Positions 23,101 through 36,844 of a DNA stretch of 64,000 bases are shown here, piece after piece (position 1 is the stretch's first letter; every line of letters starts with the position of its first letter). Both the position numbers and the translations under genes were made by a program. The notes below the pieces were generated by a model. That model saw nothing but the letters and a program-made list of their open reading frames with translations. It was not told the DNA's origin and did no database searches. Source of the DNA: Glandiceps talaboti (lineage: Eukaryota > Hemichordata > Enteropneusta > Spengelidae); the NCBI RefSeq assembly GCF_964340395.1, contig NC_135558.1, forward strand, positions 10,086,001 to 10,150,000, given 5' to 3'.

Positions 23101-25609
23101 TACATATATCATTAAAAAAATATATAAGGCAAGACTATCTATTACTAGCTACATCCCCTTGCACATATACTTAACTATACAAATCAGTCAGAATCTCCCA
23201 AGCTATTCTGTAATTTTTTAAGGAAAGACTGTAAGATATTTAGCTAAATTCCAATGTTATCTACAGGGCTTGAAATTAACCTTTTTCTTTGCGAGTCCGA
23301 GTGGGCTACCACTTTCAGAAAGAGGTAGCTCAAGGATTGTGACCTGTAGTCCCATGTTCATGAACTGAAAACAGATATATGTGTTATTAAAATACTTTCA
23401 TGTCTGTAAATCTTCCATCCTTTAAATCATTGCATAATCAGAGTGTACTACAAGCTGCAAATTATGGTAGCCGAATAACAAGAATTGGTAATCTGTGGAC
23501 GCAGGACTGCTATTAATTTTGAGCCCTTATCTAGTTTGACTTTTTTTCTTGAATTATTTAATATAGTATTGCTGAGTAGAAACTAGGTCAGTATTTGCTG
23601 ATTAATGATGTCATTCTCCCGGTCAACTCACAATACCTGCAATATCCCTTGATATAAAATAAAAGTGTAACAGCTGGGACCTTGCTGAAAGATGAACAAT
23701 AAACAATGTATGTCCTGCAGGGCATTTTCTGATGAGATCACCGATTATGCTGGTTATAAAAAAGAACTGTTTATCCTAACACTTATTTAAATCCGTTGCA
23801 ATCTTAAGACGGTAGGGAGACCTACTTTCAGCTATTCTATGTTATATTCAACTACAGACAGTCTCATTGCTATAGTAACACAGAGTAATATTTTTGACAT
23901 AGGCTGCAATTCATACTGTAAAACTCAAAGATCTACATCTCGAACGATCAATTCTATGTCCTATTCATGATTACAGTGTAAAATACAATGATATTTTCCA
24001 AGAAACGTACATGATTGTAGTCATATCTTCATTATTACTGAGAATGTTACAAGCTATGATCCATACTGTAAAGCTCAAGATCTGCACTACATCTATGACA
24101 AATTTTACACCCTATTAAAATTTACAGACAGTGTAAATGCGATCATTTTATGATATTTTTCAAGGTCTAACATTAAAGACATATCTTATATTTCTGACAT
24201 AGTAATATAATGGAATTTAGCTCTGTATGTTTAGAAGTATGTGTTATTGTCCTACGAATTAAAGTCATAAATTGTAAATGTCTTCTGTTATGAAATTATA
24301 TTAATCAGAATAAATTAATTAAACTTCATGTAACTAAATGATCTTCATGTAACTAAATGATCGAAAAAAAACCACCATACAAATTGACACGTTTTATGGC
24401 TGTTTATTGACATCCCCAATACTGAATGGCAAAGAAATAAGAGTGGTCACTAGAGGGCGCTAGATACTCCACGTCTAAACATACTTGTGAAGTCAAAACA
24501 AAATGTGATATGGTATTAATTACTTATGGGTGAAAATTAGAACCAATTGTTAAAATCATGACCCCAAACAGCAAAGAATACAGAAAGTGCTGCTTTTCCA
24601 ATAAACTTATTACCACTTCCTTTGAATCACACTTCTATAAGTTCTAAATACTCTCTTATCGTCATTTTCTGGTTTTTGCCACTGTCTAATTGCATTGTGA
24701 CCCTTGTGACCTAGCAATGAAACCCAGCCTTGTAATGTTTGCAGCAAAGCAACAGCAACACAGCAGGTTTTGTATGTACTCACACTTTGATACAAGACAG
24801 CGGTATTTCATGTGACGTGAGTATAAGTGGTTTACATGTTTGTATAAAGCACACCCTAGCTGCAGGCATTGCTACCCCCCTATATGGTGCTACATAGGGG
24901 CCAAGGCTTCGTAGTAGAATATACATGTATGGTTGAATGACCAATGCAGTGAAGTTTAAGAAAAGTTATCTTGTTCCTTGTCGTTGCATATACTGATTTT
25001 GACCAGCTGTACCTATTTCATGTGATGCTTGCAAAGTTAACAAAGGCTCAGTTTGAATTAGGGTTAAAGGTTAAGGCATGGAAAACAGTTGTCTGGTACA
25101 TGTAGCAGCTATAGAAAAAGTTGGTCCTGAATGAAAGATTAATCTATTAAACTCAGCTACATGTATGGCTGCCCTGATAAGATAACAATGATGCAGTACC
25201 CTGGGAATGAAACATTAGCCTTTAACAGACTTCGAAGTAGTAAGCAGACCATCATTAATGTTGGTATATTTCTTGGCATCTCATTACATCCATGTCATGA
25301 CAGTTTTGGTGATAATATTAATAACACTCATTCTGGCATTATACAAAGAATAGATAGTGTGGAGTTACAACAGTAAGATAATTTGCTATAACGATAATTA
25401 GACGTTATTCACCAATATTTCTCTTTGTTCAGCTAAGTCAAATATGAGTGATGTACATACAAGGTGTTTGTCGCTACAAGTCACTAGACGAGTAATGACA
25501 ACACCCTTAGGTGATAAGTATTTTCTGGCTGACTGAAGAAAAACATTGGAGAATAACATAATTATACCACCATGAATAATATCAAAGAAAAATCGGGGAA
25601 ACTAATGGC

Positions 25610-26445
25610 AATTTTGAGCATTTTGACTCTTATGTAGAAGACAGCTGAGCCAGTGACGTAGACACGCGTTGTCGTGACATAGACGCGTATTGTCTTGACG
25701 TAGAATGACCAGAGTATGTTCCATATTGATGGCTTATGCATGGTATAATGACTGATACATTGACAAACTGTGACAACAGATAGTGACACTGGTATTATGA
25801 CATGGTGACAACTGGTGTGCAGTTTGACATGAGTTGACATATAAAGTTATAGTGACATAACATAATAGTTTATAACAAAATCTGACACAGACCAGCTGTG
25901 ACAATCAGAAAGTGACAAACTATGACAATTAACAAGTGACAAACTGACATGTAGAAAATGACAGCCTGGCGTGTACAAATATATGGAAAATCAGAAAATG
26001 ACAAAATATGACATTCAAAATGTGACAAACTGTGACAGGCAGAAAGTGACAAACAGATTGGGACAACCTGTGACAAACAGAAAATGAGAGAGTGACAACT
26101 TATGACAAGCCAAAAGTGACAATGACAACCTATGACAAAAGTGACAGAATGACAACCTATGACAAGCCAAAAGTGACAGAATGACAACCTGTGACAAGCC
26201 AAAAGTGACAGAATGACAAACTGTGACAAGCCAAAAGTGACAGAATGACAATCCATGACAAGCCAAAAGTGACAGAATGACAAACTGTGACATGCAAGAA
26301 GTGACAAGCCAAAAGTGACAATGACAATCCATGACAAGCCAAAAGTGACAGAATGACAAACTGTGACAAGCAAGAAGTCACAGAAAGTGACAACCAGTGG
26401 CAAGCCAAAAGTGACAAACTGCCAGCAGAAATTGATAAGACACAA
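25610..26445. repeat. TGACA-rich minisatellite, 32-bp core unit
   Basis: The core is GACAAGCCAAAAGTGACAGA plus ATGACAAACTGT at 32-bp spacing (for example 26161 and 26193), grading leftward into looser GTGACAAACTG repeats. Minus-strand frames of 97-203 codons (CHFWLV-type peptides) arise from the repeat and are not genes. Confidence 0.9.
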
Positions 26446-26875
26446 AACACATGACAACTTCAATCCCACAATGATCCACACATCCCATAATAATTAACCA
26501 TATTTAAATCTATGCATACTTTGCAATGATTTATTATTGATAAGGAATCTCCACCTAATTCCATGACCAGATATCACTTTTACTGGCGCCATTCCTGTTA
26601 CAGACTCAGACTTAAAATACCATATGTTGGGGCTTTGTCAGTCTTAACTATGCAATCCATTAGCTCAATTAATATCAGAATTGGTCTTTAAACAGAAAGA
26701 ATTCATTATTTATAGTGGCATTAGTGCTAACCTAGTAAGTTCTATTTCAAAGTCACAAAAGACATCATGATTTCCATGAACAAATAGAAATTCCTGAAAA
26801 TAATTTTGCTACTAAAAATTTGTTTTCATTGGGATGTACATCAGAGAGTAAATTTTCTGTTGTATATACACTTTT

Positions 26876-26903
26876 CATTCATTCATTCATTCATTCATTC
26901 ATT
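26876..26903. repeat. (ATTC)n microsatellite
   Basis: About seven uninterrupted CATT units. Confidence 0.95.
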
Positions 26904-28140
26904 TATTTTATTCGGATGCAAAAGCACTTTAAGCCAAGCAATGACCCCAATTTTCCAACTTTTAAAATTGACAAAGGTACATACATGTAAGAAACATATG
27001 CTGCTCTGACATCGTGACTTATTTTTTCTAAATACAGAATCTACTCAAAATGATACATTATTACTTTAATACTAATTTTTTAATTTCATCATTGAGCACC
27101 CTGGGCTTTGTACAAGAACATGTGCTGAGTTGAACTGATGTGATTGCAAATGATGTAATGACTTGTGTCTGAGAAATGACAGAGAAGTTAACTATTAAAG
27201 CTATTTTTGAAACAAATGAGTCCAAAACAAACTTTCTACAATATATCTCAGGACAAATGATATACATTGTACTTGCAAGAGAGACAACAGAAAAGTTAAC
27301 TAAGCTATTTGTGAAACATGTGTCTGAGCCCAGCACAAAAACTTACTACAGGGTATTTCTCTCACTACATCTGTTCGTATACATATGTAGAACTAATGAT
27401 GTATACCCTTTAGGAGTTGGTGTTTTAACCATCATTATAGCACATCTCACAAATTGCCAACAAGGGGGAAATAACCACATACTCCAAATCATCAACAAGA
27501 GGAAATAACTATTTAACCTTCCACATATCTCTCTAGTGTTAGACCTTTTATGTAGCTTGGATGTAAATCTTTCCAAAGTGCATTGCTTTCAAAATATCCT
27601 CTTTTAACCTCTGGAAGTGAACTGTGGGAATGTCCTGTTTTTCCCACATCCCCAAATCCCGTTGTTTATCCGGTACTACTAGCATGTACATGTATGTCTT
27701 TCATCTGTGACCTTAACCTATAACTAATGTTTGTAATCATTGGTGGTAATAAAGTTAGGTCAAAAACAGTATTGTGGTTTCTTAGATGTGATGATAGATC
27801 TATCTAAAACACATGTGCATCTGTTGACTTCTTATTTATGATACTTCAAGTATGCACTAAAGACATCTTTCGCACACTAAATATAAGAAGCCTTCATAGA
27901 TGTCATAGTCCCCAACTGGTTTGTTGTAAGGCAAAGTTATTGAGCAAATCTAATTTTGACCTTGACAATGAAGGTTATGGTCAAAAGTCAATCTGAGTAG
28001 TAACCATACCTCTAGCTAATAATGTGGGCGTAGGTCCAAGTCTCTTGGGGTGAAACTTTCAGATATTAGTTGGTAAGTATAATTAATGGGAGGGGTGGTG
28101 CAAAGTGGGATGTATTAGTTCCACTGCTACCAGACACAGG

Positions 28141-28256
28141 AGTAGTCCTGCTTGCAAATGGTGTAGACTTGATTATTGATACTGACATAGCAGCCAGAGG
28201 AGAGGGAAATTGTCAGAATCGAGTCCTGACTTCCTCCATCTGCAAGCAGGACTAAC
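28141..28256. repeat. 116-bp inverted-repeat element
   Basis: The end sequences 28141-28161 and 28236-28256 are reverse complements with 3 mismatches in 21, including a perfect 13-bp core AGTCCTGCTTGCA. It could be a small foldback element. Confidence 0.6.
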
Positions 28257-30014
28257 ATATGAAAAACTGAGGATCTAATCTGGTCAACTATTTCTACTCA
28301 TATTGAATACTTCTTATTAGATAGGATCATTTGAAAACCTATCCCCGTATGTATACTCAGTAACTTTAATTCACAATAGTTTATTTTCCCATGATCACTG
28401 ATGTAAAACACTACTCACACAGATGAATCAATAATAATCAACAATTATTTAAAGTTTAAATTCATTGAAGTTTCAAATAAAAATGAAAAGTGCAGATTCT
28501 TTTGAATTATTTTTGTGAGAAATTATCAGAACGAAAAAAAAAATATGGAAAAAGAATAAAATATATATGTAGAATACGTCATGTATGAGCTGAAAATGGG
28601 ACAGACTTCTTCCGTACCAGATGAAAATTTCGTAGAAACGTGGACTGATATATCGTATGTTGTATAATATTACAACTTTACATAATTATGATTCAGTGGT
28701 TCATTTCCTGAGGTCATAGGTCAGGTCAGGTCATACATATACTTCTCTGAAGTGTAGTGTGGTGTGGTTTGATCTACTAATAAATACAAGCTTTTATAAA
28801 AGTGATCGGATTTCACAACGACACGTGTCATTTCACAGATAATATAATAGATAAGTGCAGTTTTATACATATATAATATCGTTCAACTGACAAATCAAAC
28901 TATTGATTCCATCTACTAATGGGCAACATACAATGTGTTAGATGGATAGTTATAATTATAGTGAGAAATCTGATTTCTGACTGTATGGCAGTGTATTTTT
29001 TTAAAGAGATTCATTTCATTGCAAGCTATACAAGCCTTAAAAGTTGACACACTTAAATAGGTGTGATTGTCATAATACTAGATGTGCAAAGTTTAGCACA
29101 GTAACTGTTAAAGACATAATTTCTGCCACATTTTGACACATACAAGTATTTGAATGGCTAGACATACATCTCCAACAATTTGACATTACAATAGAAACAC
29201 ACACAAAAATAGCCAGGTGTGGCAAAAATCTATATAAATATCCTTTCAATATTAAACCCTGTCCCTAATTTCTATAAATTTTACAACAATTTCATGAAAT
29301 GTTCCTAAAAACCATTATTATTATGAATGGGGAACTTACAAAACTATCTGAGCTCACGAGGAGTACTTTGACACACACAATGTATTCCCTCACATTTTGA
29401 CATAACATAAATACTATTCTTACAAATATGCTTGTTTATCAAATATAGTATCTAAGGTTTCTGTAACAGCTGTTATCAACTGTGCAAAAACTTCCATGTG
29501 TTGGGCAGGATGGACAGACATGTATAATGTGTTATGGTGGAGATTCCAACGATTTCAACAACCAATTACTAGTACTTGTGAATGATTTTGGCTATCTTGT
29601 TTGCAATCATGTGTCTCTCTCTCAGTGAGTTAACACTGACGACAGTCTAAAAACTTGTAAACATCTGGTAAAAATAATTTCCCTGGAATGGACCACTAGA
29701 ATATGTGGGTAGTTCTGTCTTCCATGAGAGACAACAGTGCCCTCAAAAATTAAAGTTTAAAGCGATGTTCTGTATTTTTTTTTATAGTTTTGGTGTTGAT
29801 TGTGCATCGGAAGTTCAGTGTACCATGATATAACTTTATACTTTATACAAACTTTTTGTGATTCATTTACAGTATGCGTGTTGTATTGTATACATTCTCG
29901 TCTAGTTTTTTGAGTCGTTTTTCAAAAGGAAACCAATGACATACTAAGTACTAGGTTTCCATTTTGATAAAGAACACATCTGAGTGGGTAAATATATATC
30001 ATTTATATCTTCCT

Positions 30015-30232
30015 TGTTGTTGCCATCATCGTCATCAAACTCAGCCTCATTGTTGTCATTTTTGTCATCGTCGTCGTCATTGTTATGGTTATCGTTGTCA
30101 GCGGCACCATCACCGTCATCATCGTCGCCCCGACCACCACCTCCATCATCATCATCACCATCACCATCACCACCACCATCATCATCATCATCATCATCAT
30201 CATCACCATCATCACCAAGATCACAGCAAACA
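30015..30232. repeat. (ATC/CAT)n microsatellite region
   Basis: Imperfect ATC/GTC triplets become a pure CAT run near 30175-30215. The plus-strand frame reads poly-His or poly-Ser and the minus strand poly-Met/Val; these are repeat artefacts. Confidence 0.95.
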
Positions 30233-32399
30233 ATTTGCTGACCTAACCAGACTGATCATGTACATATAAATATATCAGCATCCGTTATGTACTATCGCCA
30301 TGGGTACCAGCAGTATATGTGTCATCTCTGCTAAACAGATGTGAAAGACATCACTACAGCTGACATCTGTTGACTAGTTTCATATCATTATAACTATAGT
30401 GTGATACTACACTGTCACTTGATGACATCAATAATGGTTGATGGTAGACCTCTATGCACATCATCAAATCAAAAAATACCTCAAGTTTATTGTTTATACA
30501 TCCTTACACCATTACTTGTTGACAGCTGCATCATAACTACTGTAAAGGTCACTTACTTGGTATACCAAAATAACACAACCTGGTCTTCTAAATTATTTGT
30601 TATGATGAGCATTGAGCCTGTCAATGACCTCTGACCTAGCTGATGACCTCTGTTAGGTCAGACAGACATACAGTTACTTACAAAGTACTCACATCATGAC
30701 TGCCAGTAGTTATGTCTTCTGGGTTTTTTTAATGATTTTTTTAAAAACTTTCCTTTATCTTTATCCTGCCGTTGTGAATTTATCAAATTATCAATATTGA
30801 AAACTTCCTCATTTGGTATCTAATTTCAAGGATATACAAGTTACAAAAAGTTTCAGAAATACTAGTCTTTAAAAATAAAAAAAAATTCTCTTTCCTGCTG
30901 TAGTGGATATATCAAATTACTTAAAAATTCAATTTCAAATGGAAAACTTCCTGGTGTGCGAATTAAAGGGAACAGCTGTCTTTCAGAAATACTATTCCTA
31001 GAAAATCGTAGATTGGTCTGCTATACCCATTACAAATATGAAGTCACAAAATCTGCACATACTGGCAATGAGTCTAAAAATTTTCCCTAATATCAATCTG
31101 TATCAGTTATGCAAGGTAGTTAGCATATATATTAATGGGTCTTTCCTCCTTGACTTCCATCTGTTGTTCTAAACATCGTATCCTGTTGTATTACATGCCA
31201 TGGAAAAACCACTAACAAACCACAAACTTAAGTGTGATGTGAGACTCTATATACGTCATACTTGACCAGGCTCATGTGATGATTTCCACGTCTGGACACA
31301 GCTAGTTTACGTCAGCTACTTTAGGAGTGGAATTTTCACAACAGTTTCAATAGTTTTGACTTCCAGCCAAGCTGTTGCGATGACTGTTTTTCAAATTTTA
31401 CAACATTTTAGGATGTACTTGTAGTTCTTGATAAACATTTTTGATGTTGCATAAAACTTAAAGGGGAATGTTTCAATCCTGGGTCATCGCATTACTGTTT
31501 ACATGAGATCGTTAGTTTGTTATTGACCAATGTTTGTATATATGTAGCTGTCAAAAAAACAGATTTTTACATCTACATTTTAATCCGGAGCCAAACTTGG
31601 CCTCCAAGTATGTAGAAACTGGATCAAACACTGCTGCGTTACAGTGAAACTGCCAATGTCACAATTATCTAGAGAATCATTATTACGACAGATATATTAT
31701 TACAAGTGTTGAGTTTTCATATTTTAAGAGTGTTTATACAACGACTATTTGGTTTCAAATTCATTCTAAACAATGGTATATATATATGACATATGAAACA
31801 TATCACTTCAAAACAGTGACACTGATGACAACATATCACTTTGAGGAGTGTTGAAACATGCTACATCTACAAGTGGCATAAAAGTATGCAATTAACTGTA
31901 TTTGTACCATTTTTCAGAAACTGAGAGGTCTGCCACGTTGCTTTGAAATGTCCAAGTGATGCTTCAATTGAGGTATAACTTGTTCAATATAGCTGAAGTA
32001 GGTCTTGATATAAAAATCCATACTTAAAAAGACATGATGACACATGAGTACGTCTTGTAGAAGTTCCTGAGCACGAAAACATTACATTTCTGGCTGTATA
32101 AGTTTGTGAACAATAATATTTTATGCGGTCCTCAGGTAAAATTTATGTAAACTGAAAAATCACGACCAATACTTACAAAATTGGCAAGCAAAATTATGCC
32201 TGACACCAACAGTATCTCATAGATGTAGATGCAATACAGTTTTGTACTTGCGTATATACACTTGACATGTCATGAGTTCGGTCATGAATAATTGTGAAAA
32301 GTTCAAACAACTGTAGTTAATGGCTGTAGTTGAGGGTACTCATTTCATGCTGTTAAACTTAATTGCTACGTTTACCCTGAATACTAGTACAGTAGACTG

Positions 32400-33130
32400 C
32401 ATGTATGCGCTGACGTCGTTCTCAACACTGATATGCATTTAGAATGGAATTGGAATGGAATCAAGGCTGTATAAATTGACATTGGGCTAAATTTGTATAC
32501 AAGATTCATGCATTGAAGTTGTTCTCAGGATTACAACTTCAAAGATTTTATGAGTAATTGGAAATCGGGTGCAAGTTTGCAGGAGGTCATGTGGTACTAA
32601 AACCGAAAGTTATTCTCAAAATTGCATGCACTTAAAAGTAATTGAAAAAGGGGTGCAAGTTTGCATGAAGTCATGTGGTGCTAAAACTGTCACCAAGAAT
32701 GGACTGAAGTTGTTCTCAACATTACATGCACTTAAAAGTAATTGGCATAGGGTATAAGTTTGCATGAACTCACATGGTACTACAATGTCTACAGGAGAAT
32801 GTATAATCAACGGAAGTTGTCCTCAAAATTATATGCACTTAAAAGTAATTGGAAAAGTTTGTATAAATGGATATGGTAGTCAAGAGTACAGACTGCATGC
32901 ATTGATGCTTTCTGAACATTCAATGTACCTGATATGAAATTGGAACTGGGGTGCAAATCTGAATACACTGACATGGTGCTAAACACAGGAGATGGTGCAC
33001 ATAGTTTGTTTTCAAAATACTGTATGTATCTCAGATGTACAGATGTAATTGGAAGTAGGGTGCCAGTTTGAATAAATCACACTGTACTTAAAAAACAGTT
33101 CATGAGATTGCATGCAATGAAGTTATTCTC
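32400..33130. repeat. Degenerate ~100-bp tandem repeat, 6-8 copies
   Basis: CTTAAAAGTAATTG recurs at 32631, 32731 and 32838 with GTTTGCATGAA.TCA.ATGGT between, fading on both sides. Confidence 0.75.
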
Positions 33131-33221
33131 AACATTATCATACATTTTAGACTTTTAACTGGGAATGGGAAGTGAATCATTATTAGCTCAATTCATGCCA
33201 ACAGTACACTGTGTGATGTTA

Positions 33222-33264
33222 ACGTTCTCAACATCAATATACATTAATATAATATTGAGAACGT
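33222..33264. repeat. Short inverted repeat
   Basis: ACGTTCTCAA (33222-33231) and TTGAGAACGT (33255-33264) are perfect 10-bp arms around an AT-rich, partly self-complementary loop. Confidence 0.8.
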
Positions 33265-34697
33265 AACGGCATGAATAGGGAAAGGGGAAGATTTCTGTAT
33301 AAAATGACATGGTACTACATACACTACATCTATCACATGTCAATTAGAATACAGTAAACGTTGACTAACATTGTGACATACCAGCTAACCTAGTTACCAC
33401 GGGTATTTAAATGTAACGTACAGACTATGACAGTATGATCAATGTGTTCTCATCACTGACATTTAACTTACATCAACATATACTTAACATGGTGGACACC
33501 ACGTACATTGCACAATGCATTTTTCCATATTTTGTCCATTTCATTGGCAGTGTTTTCCCTTGCCCTATATCTGAAATTTTGTTGAAATCGACAATAATCA
33601 TTTTTCCTATTAGTAGGTGATAACGCTTGTTAACTTTTAATGAGTTTTCCATACTTCCATACTAGAGTTTCTGATCTTGCACTTTAAATTTTCTGTGTTG
33701 TCTATATCATGATTTTTTGTTATTACATATTGGATTTTTACCAGGATTCTTTTGAAGTATTGCTCTCAAGTGTCCGGAGAACGAAACGAAGTTGTTTGAC
33801 CTAGAGAAATCCAAAATATGAAAGTCTTGTTTTTCTAGATTTTATAAATACTTTGAATCTTCACTTGGACAGCTTACTTGTACCAAATCTTAAATTCAAA
33901 CTTAACTTGAATACTGTACTAAGTACCCAATAACTCTGATGAGATGACAGAACATACTGCAAGATAGTACAAAGATGGTATGTAATCATCTTTCTAACTC
34001 AAAAGAACTTTCTAACTTTAGCTGGAGAACAAGTACAATCAGTATTAGTTTTATACAGAAAACATTTTCTTAGAAACAATGATCCCTAATTATTTTATTT
34101 AATTGTTCAAACTATAAAACCAACTCTTGATGTACAGTAAACTAATAACTTTATCTGTTGTTAACACCATTTCCAAATTTTGAAATCATCTGAGACACAA
34201 TGTTGTGGATTGGGTAAACACTGTTATACAAGTATGATACATTTCTCCACAGTTTATAGAAGTTACTTGTACTTTGCAGTAACATAGGATGATAGTATAG
34301 GCTAGTGTCTATAAATCATACACCAAGCCTGTTCCGCTATTCAAAAGAAAAAGTAATAAAGTTTGCTTCAATAAGTTTATGGTGATAGATTTCAATACTC
34401 TTTGGTCAGTGTGAACAATGGACACATTTGCTTATATAAGACTAGTATAAATCATGAACCTGTGCATTGACTTTCTGTTGTCCAGGAATATGACAACATA
34501 CCCTATCCTGTATTATGAAGGAAACACAGCCTATTCCCACCCTGTCCTGTGTTCACACTCCGAAGGGAAATATCACAAATTCTGAACATTTCATTCCATA
34601 TCCAACAGGGGATAAAGTACCGACAGACAGTTGTATCATCTCACTTTGTGTCCCTTGAATATGTGTCCTGATCATTTAACCAAGTATTTCAACTTAC

Positions 34698-34749
34698 CCA
34701 GTATACTCTTGGTAAGTCTAGCTAGTTCCTTGAGTTGCTGCTTTAACAT
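34698..34749 (-). CDS. SYNGAP/DAB2IP/RASAL2-like: Alternative first coding exon A
   Basis: 52 coding nt from ATG at 34749 to a strong donor GTAAGT below 34698. It codes MLKQQLKELARLTKSIL and leaves a single G, which joins AT of exon 2 to make GAT (Asp). Start choice: A at -3 (ATCATCATG), and an in-frame TAA at 34773-34771, eight codons upstream, closes the frame so no upstream extension is possible without splicing. The leucine- and lysine-rich peptide is predicted to be helical. Immediately upstream are CCAAT-type, E-box and CRE-half-site matches. The phase match and stop support this as a genuine isoform start; transcript data would settle it. Confidence 0.8.
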
Positions 34750-34890
34750 GATGATTCCTCGCACAAAACTTTACTCTGTGACACTTCATGTGAAATGAAC
34801 CAACACCAACACACCAACACCGGCAACACGTCATTGGAAATTACATCAACCAATCACATGATGCCTGTATAGTCACATGACTGTCTGAGT
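34750..34890 (-). promoter_or_regulatory. Candidate promoter and 5' UTR of first exon A
   Basis: Directly upstream of the exon A start are a palindromic E-box GTCACATGAC (34872-34881), a second CACATG with an adjoining CCAAT motif (34849-34861), and ACGTCATTGG (34829-34838), which combines a CRE half-site with an inverted CCAAT box. No TATA box is seen. The clustering within about 60 bp next to a first coding exon is suggestive; the individual motifs are common by chance. Confidence 0.35.
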
Positions 34891-35371
34891 GACCCTGTGT
34901 GGCTGGGGTCACATCTTTCCACAGACAAGCTGGACATATTTCACTGGGGAATATCATTTGTTGTTTACTTGTCAAAATACAGTCTGGGTCTCACAAAGTT
35001 TCTGTTTTAGAACCTGTTCTATGTTTGTGAATGATGTTATCACTTTCTTTCTACGACTGACGAGAAAGATAATGTCAAAACATACTCATAAACAAGAGAA
35101 ATAAAAGTTAACTGATTTAGAGTACCAGTCTCCTTTGTTTCTGATACAAACATAAAACAAGTACTCATTATGACAAGTCCACTTTGACAAAGTCCATCAC
35201 TTTCGATGAAATTTGTATCACTAATTTTTACACGAATATTTACATGAATGTTAGGTTTCTAAAATAAGACTGGAATGTACTGGACATTGTCCAGATTTCA
35301 AATTAACACAATGCTTGACTTATTTCATAGTCAGTTCACACAAACTTTTATGAGGTGTGTAATACCCTGGA

Positions 35372-35545
35372 TGGTTGCACAGGCCATACAAAAACAACTT
35401 TCTGTTTACTATACTATGAGCACACAGGCCATACAAAAACAACTTTCTGTTTACTATACTAGGAGCGCATAGGCCATACAAAAACAACTTTCTGTTTGCT
35501 ATACTAGTAGTGTATGGGCCATACAAACATACATTTCTGTTAGCC
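35372..35545. repeat. 45-bp tandem repeat, 4 copies
   Basis: AGGCCATACAAAAACAACTT recurs at 35381, 35426 and 35471, with a diverged fourth copy at 35516. The period is a multiple of three, so short open frames on both strands are artefacts. It lies between first exons A and B. Confidence 0.95.
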
Positions 35546-35689
35546 ACATGAATATTCTTGTACTAATTTGAATGGTCTCAAAAATGACAAATTAGCCTCA
35601 ATTAGGTCCTACACAAATGAAAATTTCACAGTTCTTTTTACACATATGCCATGGTATATTATTATACATTGTATAAACAATTTCTCATG

Positions 35690-35870
35690 TCTCAGCCAAT
35701 ACAATCTTCTAATACAAGTACATCTCTGAACTATTTCTCAGCCTATACAATCTCTTGTTTCATTACATAAACTGAACCGGTTTCCTAGCCAATACAATCA
35801 CTTGTTACATCATACTACTATGGATTGTTTCCTAACACTCTACAATCTTTCATTACATGTTCATCCTGTG
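35690..35870. repeat. Degenerate ~58-bp tandem repeat
   Basis: AGCC.ATACAATC recurs about four times with CTTGTT.CAT spacers. Confidence 0.6.
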
Positions 35871-36229
35871 TGGTTACTGTTGCCATGTCAACAGTCAACA
35901 CCATCCCATGTTTCCAGGTATAACTACGTTACTAATTACAGTACGTAATTTGATCGAGTATTTCCAACATGACAATATTTTCTTAATTTGTAACAGACGT
36001 AGAAATCCTTCCATGTGAACTTGAATCACTTGATTATATTCAGTATTGTATTTTTGGAATAAACTTGCAATCGTGATACTACTTTGTGGTTGAAATGAAA
36101 ACCGAAAACCACATGGGGATCTGAATCAGCTGTTTATCATTTGTAATAATCACGACAGACTTAGAAATCAGTCGCATTCTCCATGTGAACTTGATTCATT
36201 TTTATACATTTAGCTACAATCACATGAAG

Positions 36230-36400
36230 TGGGTCAGAGTTTCCTTACATGTACTTAGAACACAAAGGGTGAGACTTTCGTTAGAAAAATGTGACACGCA
36301 CATGACTTAACTCAGCTGGTATGCTTTAACATACTTAGAACATAAAGGGTGAGACTTTCGTTGGAAACCTGTGATGCGCACATAATTTGGATCAGATGAT
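36230..36400. repeat. Two-copy tandem repeat
   Basis: CTTAGAACA.AAAGGGTGAG and ACTTTCGTT are repeated about 85 bp apart. Confidence 0.8.
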
Positions 36401-36844
36401 AAGCTAAACATACTTGCATTTTTATATTGCAAATTCACGTCAAATCAAATACATTACATTAACATCAAAATATCCAAAGATAACATTGTCATTATCAATT
36501 CACAAGATCATATGATTTAAATTCACTCTGAAAACGCTTGTAATAATCAAAGCAAGTGAAATAACATCTAATACAACCTTACATCGACTTCAAGGTAAGC
36601 GTCATGACTCTGACACAGCCAATAGAATTAATTTTTAGATACAGGAATACACTTATAATAACAAATGAAACCACATCAGATAGGCAACCTTTATCATATT
36701 TCACTGTTCATAATTATTCTACCTGTTTGACTGATTCCCTAATTTAACACCGACATGCTCTATAAAACAAGCTATATACTAGGAATATAATTCCAGTATG
36801 ATATACAGAAATATGAAAGTGTCTAGACAGGTATGCTTACCTAC

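Larger units (their letters stand above)
15297..34697. other. 19.4-kb intron of isoform A
   Basis: No exon with family similarity is found here on either strand. Contents are the repeats and small elements listed separately (16.9-17.1, 18.06-18.18, 18.56-18.78, 25.6-26.4, 28.14-28.26, 30.0-30.2, 32.4-33.3 kb). The block at 19.7-20.8 kb is somewhat richer in GC and CpG and might hold a regulatory element or the low-confidence exon at 19804-20119. Confidence 0.6.

Noticed and set aside
25870-26481. A 203-codon minus-strand frame with CHFWLVT-type repeats, superficially like a membrane protein
   Set aside because: It is the translation of the TGACA minisatellite; neighbouring frames give similar peptides and there is no splice or family support.
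29964-30269. His-rich 101-codon plus-strand frame
   Set aside because: Translation of an (ATC/CAT)n microsatellite.
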